The position numbers and the translations under genes were made by a program. Positions 8,899 through 16,848 of a DNA stretch of 64,000 nt are shown piece by piece; position 1 is the first letter of the stretch, and every line of letters begins with the position of its first letter. Source of the DNA: Pseudomonas fluorescens (GTDB taxonomy: Bacteria > Pseudomonadota > Gammaproteobacteria > Pseudomonadales > Pseudomonadaceae); the NCBI RefSeq assembly GCF_040448305.1, contig NZ_CP148752.1, positions 372,001 to 436,000 on the forward strand. Direction: 5' to 3'. The notes under the pieces were generated by a model, which was not told where the DNA came from, did no database searches, and worked only from the letters and a program-made list of their open reading frames with translations.

Positions 8899-10104
8899 AT
8901 GAAAACTCTCTGGCAACACTGCCACGTCGCAACCATGGCACAAGGCGTCTACTCGATCATCGAGGACGCGGCCATCGTGACGTCAGGAGCGCACATTGAG
9001 TGGATCGGCCCGCGCGGTGAGTTGCCGGCGGGCGAGTACCCGGCCGTCAATGATTTGAACGGGGCCTGGGTCACACCGGGCCTGATCGACTGCCACACTC
9101 ACACGGTGTTCGGCGGTAACCGCAGCGGTGAATTCGAACAGCGCCTGCAAGGCGTCAGCTACGCGCAAATCGCCGCCAGCGGTGGCGGCATCGCCAGCAC
9201 TGTGCGCGCCACCCGTGCCGCCAGCGAAAACGAGTTGTTCGCCAGTGCCGCCAAACGCCTGAAAAGCCTGATGCGTGATGGCGTCACCAGCGTCGAAATC
9301 AAGTCCGGCTACGGCCTGGACCTGGCCAACGAGCGCAAGATGCTGCGCGTGGCCCGTCGCCTCGGCGCCGAACTGCCGGTCAGCGTGCGCAGCACCTGCC
9401 TGGCGGCTCACGCCCTGCCACCGGAATACGTCGATCGCGCCGACGACTACATCGATCACATCTGCGCCGACATGCTCCCGGCCCTGGCTGCCGAGGGATT
9501 GGTGGACGCGGTGGACGCGTTCTGCGAGTACCTGGCGTTCTCCCCGGCGCAGGTCGAGCGGGTGTTCATAACCGCCCAGGAACTGGGCCTGCCAGTGAAG
9601 CTGCACGCCGAGCAGTTGTCGTCGTTGCATGGATCGAGCCTGGCGGCGCGTTATCACGCGTTGTCCGCCGATCACCTGGAGTTCATGACGGAGGACGACG
9701 CCATCGCCATGGCCAAGTCCGGCACGGTTGCGGTGCTGTTGCCCGGCGCCTTCTACTTCTTGCGCGAAACCCAATTGCCGCCGATGGAAGCCCTGCGCAA
9801 ACACGGCGTGAAAATCGCCATCGCCAGCGACCTCAACCCGGGCACCTCGCCGGCACTGTCATTGCGCCTGATGCTGAACATGGCTTGCACCTGTTTCCGC
9901 ATGACCCCGGAAGAAGCCCTGGCCGGCGCGACGATTCATGCCGCCACCGCGCTGGGCATGGCCGACACCCATGGCTCACTGGAGGTCGGCAAGGTTGCGG
10001 ATTTCGTCGCCTGGCAAATCGATCGTCCGGCCGACCTGTGTTACTGGCTGGGCGGCGACCTGGAAAAACGCGTCGTGCGCCACGGCGTCGAATCAAGTCT
10101 GTAG
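8899..10104 (+). CDS. hutI: HutI, imidazolonepropionase
   Basis: The 401-residue metal-dependent amidohydrolase opens the imidazolone ring to give N-formimino-L-glutamate, the third step of histidine breakdown. The metal ligand motif DCHTHTVFGG, the substrate-binding stretch NRSGEFEQR directly after it, the second histidine pair region (KLHAEQ) and the SDLNPGTSP motif are all visible. Length is normal for the family. It is preceded by GGAGG and followed after 10 bases by hutG. Confidence 0.97.
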   Translation: MKTLWQHCHVATMAQGVYSIIEDAAIVTSGAHIEWIGPRGELPAGEYPAVNDLNGAWVTPGLIDCHTHTVFGGNRSGEFEQRLQGVSYAQIAASGGGIASTVRATRAASENELFASAAKRLKSLMRDGVTSVEIKSGYGLDLANERKMLRVARRLGAELPVSVRSTCLAAHALPPEYVDRADDYIDHICADMLPALAAEGLVDAVDAFCEYLAFSPAQVERVFITAQELGLPVKLHAEQLSSLHGSSLAARYHALSADHLEFMTEDDAIAMAKSGTVAVLLPGAFYFLRETQLPPMEALRKHGVKIAIASDLNPGTSPALSLRLMLNMACTCFRMTPEEALAGATIHAATALGMADTHGSLEVGKVADFVAWQIDRPADLCYWLGGDLEKRVVRHGVESSL

Positions 10105-10114
10105 GAGATCTGTT

Positions 10115-10918
10115 GTGGATAAGGTTCTGAACTTCAAACAAGGCCGCGTACCGCTGCTGATCAGCATGCCCCACGCTGGTGTGCGCCTGACGCCTGCGGT
10201 CGAAACCGGATTGATCCCCGATGCGAAAAGCCTGCCGGACACCGACTGGCACATTCCGCAGTTGTACGATTTCGCCGCTGAACTGGGTGCCAGCACCTTG
10301 GCCGCCGAGTACTCGCGATTTGTCATCGACCTGAACCGGCCATCCGACGACAAGCCGTTGTACGTCGGCGCGACCACCGGTCTGTATCCGGCCACGTTGT
10401 TCGACGGCATACCGTTGTTCCGCGAAGGCCTGGAGCCTTCTGCCGATGAGCGCGCGACCTATCTTGAGCAGATCTGGACGCCGTACCACAGCACCCTGCA
10501 GCAGGAACTGGCGCGTTTGAAAGCCGAGTTCGGCTACGCGCTGTTGTTCGATGCGCACTCGATCCGCTCGATCATCCCGCACCTGTTCGACGGCAAGTTG
10601 CCGGACTTCAACCTCGGCACCTTCAACGGCGCCAGTTGCGATCCACAGCTTGCGACGCGACTGGAAGCGATCTGCGCGCTTCACGACAATTACACCCACG
10701 TACTCAACGGGCGCTTCAAGGGCGGGCACATCACCCGCCATTACGGCAATCCGGCCGAGAACATCCACGCGGTGCAACTGGAACTGGGTCAGTGCACCTA
10801 CATGGAAGAATTCGAGCCGTTCCGCTATCGCCCGGACCTGGCGGAGCCGACGCGGGTGGTGTTGAAGGAGTTGCTGCAAGGGCTGTTGGCTTGGGGCGAG
10901 AAGCACTACAACCGTTAA
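10115..10918 (+). CDS. hutG: HutG, N-formylglutamate deformylase
   Basis: The 267-residue protein of the N-formylglutamate amidohydrolase family releases formate and glutamate, ending the five-step route in which HutF removes ammonia from formiminoglutamate. The motifs SMPHAGVRL near the N-terminus and LFDAHSIRS in the middle match the family. The start is the GTG at 10115, because AGGAG (10103-10107) sits 8 bases upstream, overlapping the hutI stop. It is the last hut gene; a REPIN follows. Confidence 0.95.
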   Translation: MDKVLNFKQGRVPLLISMPHAGVRLTPAVETGLIPDAKSLPDTDWHIPQLYDFAAELGASTLAAEYSRFVIDLNRPSDDKPLYVGATTGLYPATLFDGIPLFREGLEPSADERATYLEQIWTPYHSTLQQELARLKAEFGYALLFDAHSIRSIIPHLFDGKLPDFNLGTFNGASCDPQLATRLEAICALHDNYTHVLNGRFKGGHITRHYGNPAENIHAVQLELGQCTYMEEFEPFRYRPDLAEPTRVVLKELLQGLLAWGEKHYNR

Positions 10919-10932
10919 TACTGTCGCAAAAC

Positions 10933-11026
10933 CCTGTGGGAGCGAGCTTGCTCGCGATGGCGTACTGTCAGGCAACATTAATGTCGGATGTTATGGCCTC
11001 ATCGCGAGCAAGCTCGCTCCCACAGG
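10933..11026. repeat. REPIN after hutG
   Basis: Inverted arms (CCTGTGGGAGCGAGC at the left, GCTCGCTCCCACAGG at the right) enclose an interior with the sequence CAACATTAATGTCGG, which resembles the interiors of other REPINs here. It marks the end of the hut operon. Confidence 0.9.
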
Positions 11027-11060
11027 TTTTCATATGCCTCAACATCTGCACATGACAGTC

Positions 11061-11142
11061 GCCACCGTGCAAAACACGGTCGCCACAGTTCGCTTTCACC
11101 ACTCGTCTGCTGCGTAATGTTCTGGCCACGGTGCACAAAGAC
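11061..11142 (+). promoter_or_regulatory. Candidate operator repeats upstream of choX
   Basis: Two similar stretches, GCCACcGTGCAaAA (from 11061) and GCCACgGTGCAcAA (from 11125), lie 64 bases apart just before the choX start. The first also contains a 6-bp inverted repeat (11064-11069 with 11075-11080). Such paired sites are typical of transcription-factor binding upstream of a regulated transporter gene. No factor can be named from the sequence. Confidence 0.35.
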
Positions 11143-11184
11143 ACCGCCCCGACAATAATCCGCTGCCGCACGAGAATGCTATCC

Positions 11185-12141
11185 ATGACAAGCCCCAAAG
11201 GTCTGTTCACCCGCTGTCTCTCAATCTTCTGCGGTACCGCTCTGTTGAGCGCCGGCGCCATGGCCGCGGACGACGCTTCCTGCAAAACCGTGCGCATGGG
11301 CGTGGTCAACTGGACCGACGTGATCGCCACCAGTGGCATGGCCGATGTGCTGCTCAATGGTCTGGGCTACGAAAGCAAGCAAACCAGCGCCGTGCAGCAA
11401 ATCATCTTCGCCGGCATCCGCGACAAGCGACTGGACATCTTCCTTGGTTACTGGAAACCGGCGATGGATAAAAACATCGCACCCTTCGTGGCTGCCAATC
11501 AGGTCAAGGTCATGGACAAACCGAGCCTGGCCGATGCCCAAGCCACGCTCGCGGTCCCTGACTATGTGGCAGCGGCCGGCCTGAAAACCTTCTCCGACAT
11601 CGCCAAATTCAAGGATCAGCTCGGCGGCAAGATCTACGGCATCGAGCCGGGCAGTGGCGCCAACACCACGATCAAGACCATGATCGAAACCAATCACTTC
11701 GGCCTCAAGGACTTCAAACTGATCGAGTCCGGTGAAGCCGGCATGCTCGCGGCCGTGCAGCGGGCAGTGAACCGCAAGGAGTTCGTGGTGTTCGTCGGCT
11801 GGACCCCGCACCCGATGAACATCAACATGAAGATCGACTACCTGACCGGCAGCGAAGACGTCTACGGGCCGAATGAAGGCGCCGCGACGGTCTCAACCGT
11901 GACTGCGCCGGATTACGCCCAGCGCTGCCCGAACGTCAATCGGCTGCTGGAAAACCTGACGTTCACCGCCGCCCAGGAAAGCCAGTTGATGGTGCCGATC
12001 ATGGAGCGCCAAACGGCTCAGGATGTCGCGAAAAAATGGCTGCGTGACCATCCAGAAGACTTGCAGCGCTGGTTGGCCGGTGTCAGCAGTTTCGATGGCA
12101 AGGATGGCGTGGCCACGGTTCAGACCAGCCTGAAGAATTGA
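11185..12141 (+). CDS. choX: ChoX-type choline/betaine ABC transporter substrate-binding protein
   Basis: The 318-residue periplasmic protein has a signal peptide (cleavage after AMA near residue 24) and an OpuAC fold. It closely follows the choline-binding ChoX pattern: NWTD at the start of the mature domain, FLGYWKP, YGIEPGSGAN, FVGWTPHPMN and YGPNEGAATV. The Trp/Tyr residues in these motifs build the aromatic box for a quaternary ammonium group. The ATG at 11185 has GAGAA about 8 bases upstream; an in-frame ATG at 11176 is the alternative. No permease or ATPase is adjacent, so it probably serves a transporter encoded elsewhere, as CaiX and BetX do with CbcWV. Confidence 0.82.
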   Translation: MTSPKGLFTRCLSIFCGTALLSAGAMAADDASCKTVRMGVVNWTDVIATSGMADVLLNGLGYESKQTSAVQQIIFAGIRDKRLDIFLGYWKPAMDKNIAPFVAANQVKVMDKPSLADAQATLAVPDYVAAAGLKTFSDIAKFKDQLGGKIYGIEPGSGANTTIKTMIETNHFGLKDFKLIESGEAGMLAAVQRAVNRKEFVVFVGWTPHPMNINMKIDYLTGSEDVYGPNEGAATVSTVTAPDYAQRCPNVNRLLENLTFTAAQESQLMVPIMERQTAQDVAKKWLRDHPEDLQRWLAGVSSFDGKDGVATVQTSLKN

Positions 12142-12163
12142 CCCTCGTCTGATCTGTGCAAGA

Positions 12164-12257
12164 CCTGTGGGAGCGAGCCTGCTCGCGAAGGCGGTTTGAC
12201 AGTCAACATTGATGTTGGATGTGCCGGCCTCTTCGCGAGCAGGCTCGCTCCCACAGG
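12164..12257. repeat. REPIN after choX
   Basis: Arms carry CCTGTGGGAGCGAGCCTGC at the left and its reverse complement at the right, and the interior contains CAACATTGATGTTGG. It belongs to the AGG-core subclass (GCGAGCAGGCTCGC). Confidence 0.9.
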
Positions 12258-12296
12258 GTGGGGTCCCACACATTTCCCTGAACGAGCACCAGGCTC

Positions 12297-13202
12297 ATGG
12301 CTCCTTACCCGCTTTCCAGGCAAATGACGGCATTCGTCGACAAAACCCTGAGTTTCAACAGCACCGACAGCAGTATCAACGGGTTGCGCCAGGCCTACAG
12401 CGATATGTGCCGGGCGTTTACCCCGGCACGCCCCGCCGGGTTGCATGTGGTCGATTTCGAGTTGGCCGGTGTTGCTGTTCGTTCCTATCAGCCACCGGCC
12501 AGCGGTGCGTCGTGTATCGTTTATCTGCATGGCGGCGGCTGGGTGGTGGGGGACCTGGATTCCCACGATTTCATCTGCGCCGAATGGGCATCGACACTCG
12601 GTGTACGGGTGATCGCCGTCGATTACCGCCGGGCACCGGAGCATCCGTTTCCCGCCGCGTTCGATGATTGCCTGAAGGTCTGGCGAGCACTGCGCACCGG
12701 GCCGTTTCAACTCGATCCTGCGCGTACGCTGGTGGCCGGCGACAGTGCCGGTGGCAACCTCGCGGCGGCGTTGTGCCTGGCGTTGCGCGATGCCGGCGAG
12801 CCGCTGCCGTGCGCGCAGGTGCTGATCTATCCGGGGTTGGGTGGCGATCACCGGCTGCCGTCGCGCAGTGAGTGCATCGACGCGCCGTTACTCAGCAGCA
12901 GTGACGTCGATTGCTATCACGCGCTTTACCTGCAAGGCACCCGTCATCCGAACGCCTACGCCATGCCATTGCTCGCCACGGATTTCAGCGCACTGCCACC
13001 GGCATTGATCGCCGTGGCGCAATTCGACCCGTTGCGTGATGACGGCGTGCTGTATGCCGAGCGACTCAATGCCTCGGGCGTGGTTGCCACGCTGTATGTC
13101 GGCGAGGGCTTGGTCCATGGCTGTTTGCGGGCCCGAGGGCAGGCAGCCGAGGTCGATGCGCTGTACGAAACCTTGTTCGGATATCTGTCGGCAAAACTCT
13201 GA
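12297..13202 (+). CDS. Alpha/beta hydrolase of the hormone-sensitive-lipase family
   Basis: The 301-residue protein has the HSL/bHSL hallmarks: oxyanion-hole HGGGW at residues 78-82, nucleophile elbow GDSAGG with Ser150, an Asp in the FDPLRDDG motif and a late His in LVHGCL. No signal peptide is seen, so it is probably a cytosolic carboxylesterase; the substrate is unknown. An internal ATG (codon 10) is an alternative start. It lies alone between a REPIN and pip, with a 104-base gap to pip. Confidence 0.82.
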   Translation: MAPYPLSRQMTAFVDKTLSFNSTDSSINGLRQAYSDMCRAFTPARPAGLHVVDFELAGVAVRSYQPPASGASCIVYLHGGGWVVGDLDSHDFICAEWASTLGVRVIAVDYRRAPEHPFPAAFDDCLKVWRALRTGPFQLDPARTLVAGDSAGGNLAAALCLALRDAGEPLPCAQVLIYPGLGGDHRLPSRSECIDAPLLSSSDVDCYHALYLQGTRHPNAYAMPLLATDFSALPPALIAVAQFDPLRDDGVLYAERLNASGVVATLYVGEGLVHGCLRARGQAAEVDALYETLFGYLSAKL

Positions 13203-13306
13203 CTCTGCACGGGCATGCTCATTAACGTAATTCGGGTTTATGATGCCGGACGGCAGAATAATAGAAGTCCCCCCAGGGATGACCTCGACCCCTTACGGAG
13301 TGCGCA

Positions 13307-14278
13307 ATGCAGACTTTGTACCCGCAGATCAAACCCCACGCCCGGCACGATCTGGCCGTCGACGAAACCCACACGCTGTATGTCGACGAAAGCGGTTCAC
13401 CGGAAGGTTTGCCGGTGGTGTTCATCCACGGCGGCCCCGGTGCCGGATGTGATGCCCAGAGTCGTTGCTTCTTCGATCCGAATCTCTATCGCATTGTCAC
13501 TTTCGATCAGCGCGGCTGCGGTCGCTCCACGCCTCACGCCAGCCTGGAAAACAACACCACCTGGGATCTGGTCGCCGACCTGGAGCGGATTCGACAGCAC
13601 TTGGGCATCGACAAATGGGTGCTGTTTGGCGGCTCCTGGGGTTCGACCCTCGCGCTGGCCTACGCGCAAACCCATCCTGAGCGGGTACACGGCCTGATCC
13701 TGCGCGGGATCTTTCTCTGCCGTCCGCAGGAAATCGAATGGTTCTACCAGGCCGGCGCCAGCCGCCTGTTCCCCGATTACTGGCAGGACTACATCGCGCC
13801 GATCCCGCTGGACGAGCGCGACGACTTGCTCACCGCGTTCCACAAGCGCCTGGTCGGCAACGACCAGATCGCCCAGATGCACGCGGCCAAGGCCTGGTCC
13901 ACCTGGGAGGGCCGCACCGCGACCCTGCGTCCCAACCCGCTGGTGGTCGACCGTTTCTCCGAGCCACAACGTGCGTTGTCGATTGCCCGCATCGAATGCC
14001 ACTACTTCAGCAACCACGCCTTCCTGGAGCAGAACCAGTTGATCCGCGACATGGGCAAGATCGCCCATTTGCCCGGCGTGATCATCCATGGCCGCTATGA
14101 CGTGATCTGTCCGCTGGATAACGCCTGGGAATTGCATCAGGCCTGGCCGAACAGCGAACTGCAGGTCATCCGCGATGCCGGTCATGCCGCTTCCGAGCCG
14201 GGCATCACCGACGCGCTGGTACGCGCCGCCAATCAGATGGCCCGGCGTCTGCTCGACCTGCCGCCTGAAGAAGCATGA
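13307..14278 (+). CDS. pip: Proline iminopeptidase
   Basis: The 323-residue protein is an S33-family alpha/beta hydrolase that removes N-terminal proline from peptides in the cytosol. HGGPG (residues 41-45) is the oxyanion-hole motif of this family and GGSWGS carries nucleophile Ser110; DQRGCGRS and the late GRYD and DAGH motifs supply the rest of the site. GGAG lies just upstream of the ATG. Its stop overlaps the start of dtd by four bases (ATGA), so the two are translationally coupled. Confidence 0.95.
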   Translation: MQTLYPQIKPHARHDLAVDETHTLYVDESGSPEGLPVVFIHGGPGAGCDAQSRCFFDPNLYRIVTFDQRGCGRSTPHASLENNTTWDLVADLERIRQHLGIDKWVLFGGSWGSTLALAYAQTHPERVHGLILRGIFLCRPQEIEWFYQAGASRLFPDYWQDYIAPIPLDERDDLLTAFHKRLVGNDQIAQMHAAKAWSTWEGRTATLRPNPLVVDRFSEPQRALSIARIECHYFSNHAFLEQNQLIRDMGKIAHLPGVIIHGRYDVICPLDNAWELHQAWPNSELQVIRDAGHAASEPGITDALVRAANQMARRLLDLPPEEA

Positions 14279-14712
14279 AGGGCCTGCTGCAACGGGTGCG
14301 CGGCGCACGAGTCGAGGTCGCGGGCGAGATCGTGGGTGCCGTCGATCAGGGATTGCTGGTCCTGGTAGCCGTCGAGCCCGACGATACGCGGGCCAGCGCC
14401 GACAAACTTCTTAATAAACTGCTTAACTATCGGGTATTCAGTGACGCTGAGGGCAAGATGAATCTGTCCTTGGCGGATGTGGGCGGCGGGCTGCTGCTGG
14501 TCTCTCAGTTCACTCTGGCTGCCGATACCAAAAGCGGGTTGCGTCCGGGTTTCTCGACCGCGGCCCCTCCGGCGCTGGGCGAGGAACTATTCGGCTATCT
14601 ATTGAACAAAGCGAAACAGGTGCATGGCACTGTGGCATCAGGTAGATTCGGCGCGGATATGCAGGTGCACCTGGTCAATGATGGCCCGGTAACCTTCCTG
14701 TTACAGACCTGA
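14275..14712 (+). CDS. dtd: D-aminoacyl-tRNA deacylase
   Basis: The 145-residue enzyme hydrolyses D-amino acids mis-charged on tRNA (D-Tyr and others), acting as a homodimer. The family motifs SQFTL (middle) and NDGPVT (near the C-terminus; its Gly-cisPro reaches across the dimer to give D-specificity) are both present. Length is standard. It overlaps pip by four bases. Confidence 0.96.
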   Translation: MKGLLQRVRGARVEVAGEIVGAVDQGLLVLVAVEPDDTRASADKLLNKLLNYRVFSDAEGKMNLSLADVGGGLLLVSQFTLAADTKSGLRPGFSTAAPPALGEELFGYLLNKAKQVHGTVASGRFGADMQVHLVNDGPVTFLLQT

Positions 14713-15033
14713 AAGCGTTTGAAACAAGTTTTTACGTTCATTTCGACTGAAAACAGGGCTTTTTCGCGATAAATACTTTGTTACCCCTGATGCGTTGTAA
14801 CGCGGCCTACTAGATAATCCCGCGCTACGGGGATCAGCGTTCGTTGGTCCATTTTGACTTAGGTAGAGACTTGTCCGGATCCGATTGGGGAATCATTTCG
14901 CCCCAGCGGAGTCGGAACAATGCTCGCCAACTTGGCAAGAGTGGTTTGCAAGGGCGGTTTTTTCATACCGTACACCGTGCAGGCCCTTTAACTGGCCGTT
15001 GGTTTTTTGATCTGTTTTCGGCGAGGGTTGCTC
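14713..15033 (+). other. Intergenic region upstream of opgGH
   Basis: This 321-base non-coding stretch is AT-richer than its neighbours. It contains T-runs, small palindromes (GCCAA-C-TTGGC around 14926-14936; GGGG...CCCC around 14887-14904) and a -10-like TAGATAAT at 14811-14818 without a convincing -35. It is the likely site of the osmoregulated opgGH promoter and a long 5' leader, but no promoter can be fixed by eye. Confidence 0.5.
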
Positions 15034-16848
15034 GTGATTGTTAGTCCCTGTAACGCACCAAAATTGTCTGCCAAACGGTTACGCAGCGCCCTGGTAGCGG
15101 GTTCTGCACTGCTCTGCCTGCTCAGCGCCGGTCAGCTTTGGGCATTCAGTCTGGATGATGTATCGGCCAAGGCAAAAGAGCTGGCCGCGCAGAAATACGA
15201 AGCGCCGCGCAGTAACCTGCCGAACGAGTTCCGCGACATGAAATTCGCGGACTATCAGAAAATTCGTTTTCTGACGGAAAAAGCCGAGTGGGCCGATCAG
15301 AAGACGCCGTTCAAGCTGTCCTTCTATCACCAGGGCATGCATTTCGATACGCCGGTGAAAATCAACGAAATCACCACGAACACCGTCGAAGAGATCAAGT
15401 ACGACCCGAGTCGTTTCGATTTCGGCGACATGCAGTTCGATCCCAAGGCCACTGAACAACTGGGTTATGCCGGTTTCCGTGTGCTGTACCCGATCAACAA
15501 GGCCGACAAGCAAGACGAAATCATGACCATGCTTGGCGCGAGCTACTTCCGCGTCGTCGGCAAGGGTCACGTCTATGGTTTGTCCGCTCGCGGCATGGCG
15601 CTTGATACCGCATTGCCGTCTGGCGAAGAATTCCCGCGTTTCCGCGAGTTCTGGATTCAGCAGCCCAAGCCAGGCGACAAGCACCTGGTGATTTTCGCCC
15701 TGCTGGACTCTCCTCGTGCCACCGGCGCCTATCGCCTGACCCTGCGTCCGGGCAGCGACACCATCGTCGACGTCAAGGCGCAGATGTTCCTGCGTGACAA
15801 GGTCGGCAAACTGGGCATCGCTCCGTTGACCAGCATGTTCCTGTTCGGCGCCAACCAGCCGTCGAAAGTACTGAACTACCGTCGCGAGCTGCACGACTCC
15901 AGCGGTCTGGCGATCCATGCCGGCAACGGCGAGTGGATCTGGCGTCCGCTGAACAACCCGAAACACCTGGCCGTGAGCAACTTCAGCGTGGAAAACCCGC
16001 GCGGCTTCGGTCTGCTGCAACGTGGCCGCGACTTCAGCCACTACGAAGACCTCGACGACCGGTACGACAAGCGCCCAAGCGCCTGGATCGAACCGAAGGG
16101 TGACTGGGGCAAGGGCACAGTCGACCTGGTCGAAATTCCGACCGCCGACGAAACCAACGACAACATCGTTGCCTTCTGGAACCCGGAAAAATTGCCGGAA
16201 CCTGGCCAGCCGCTCGATGTCGCTTATCGTATGCACTGGACCATGGATGAAGCCTCGATTCACGCGCCGGACAGCGCCTGGGTCAAACAGACCCTGCGTT
16301 CCACCGGTGACGTCAAACAATCCAACCTGATTCGTCAGCCGGACGGCAGCGTTGCCTACCTGGTGGACTTCGAAGGCCCGTCCCTGGCGGCATTGCCGGC
16401 CGATACGGAAGTTCGCAGCCAGGTCAGCGTCGGCGACAACGCCGAGCTGGTGGAAAACAGCGTGCGCTACAACCCTGAAACCAAGGGCTGGCGCCTGACC
16501 CTGCGGATGAAGATCAAGGATCCGAGCAAGTCCACCGAGATGCGTGCCGCGCTGGTGCAGAACATCGTGCCGGCGGATCTGTCCAAGACTTCGATTCCGT
16601 CGTCGAACTCGTCGGTTGCCAAGGCCGACAAGGTTGCCGCCAAGCAACAAGAGAAAGCGGACAAGGAAGCCAGGCAAGCGGAGGCCAAGCAGGCCGAAGC
16701 GAATCCTGTAGCAGATGCCAAGGACAAGGCCAATCAAGACGCCAAGCAGCCTGCCGCTGCCGACGCGGCCCCAGCCACACCGGAATCGGCCCCGACTGAA
16801 GAAGTCCTGACCGAGACCTGGAGCTATCAGTTGCCTGCCGATGAGTAA
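15034..16848 (+). CDS. opgG: OpgG, periplasmic glucan biosynthesis protein
   Basis: The 604-residue periplasmic protein is needed for the branching of osmoregulated periplasmic glucans. The GTG at 15034 is preferred because GAGG lies about 8 bases upstream and the next residues resemble other Pseudomonas OpgG starts. A long signal peptide ends near the AFS at residues 38-40. The body is the family's beta-sandwich pair. Between the last core strands and the final WSYQLP there is a segment of about 65 residues (526-590) made almost only of Ala, Lys, Gln, Glu, Asp and Pro. The stop overlaps opgH by 8 bases, so both are coupled. Confidence 0.93.
   Translation: MIVSPCNAPKLSAKRLRSALVAGSALLCLLSAGQLWAFSLDDVSAKAKELAAQKYEAPRSNLPNEFRDMKFADYQKIRFLTEKAEWADQKTPFKLSFYHQGMHFDTPVKINEITTNTVEEIKYDPSRFDFGDMQFDPKATEQLGYAGFRVLYPINKADKQDEIMTMLGASYFRVVGKGHVYGLSARGMALDTALPSGEEFPRFREFWIQQPKPGDKHLVIFALLDSPRATGAYRLTLRPGSDTIVDVKAQMFLRDKVGKLGIAPLTSMFLFGANQPSKVLNYRRELHDSSGLAIHAGNGEWIWRPLNNPKHLAVSNFSVENPRGFGLLQRGRDFSHYEDLDDRYDKRPSAWIEPKGDWGKGTVDLVEIPTADETNDNIVAFWNPEKLPEPGQPLDVAYRMHWTMDEASIHAPDSAWVKQTLRSTGDVKQSNLIRQPDGSVAYLVDFEGPSLAALPADTEVRSQVSVGDNAELVENSVRYNPETKGWRLTLRMKIKDPSKSTEMRAALVQNIVPADLSKTSIPSSNSSVAKADKVAAKQQEKADKEARQAEAKQAEANPVADAKDKANQDAKQPAAADAAPATPESAPTEEVLTETWSYQLPADE

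Noticed and set aside
12297..14278. Lipase operon of the hydrolase gene with pip
   Set aside because: A 104-base gap and different families give no evidence of a shared pathway.
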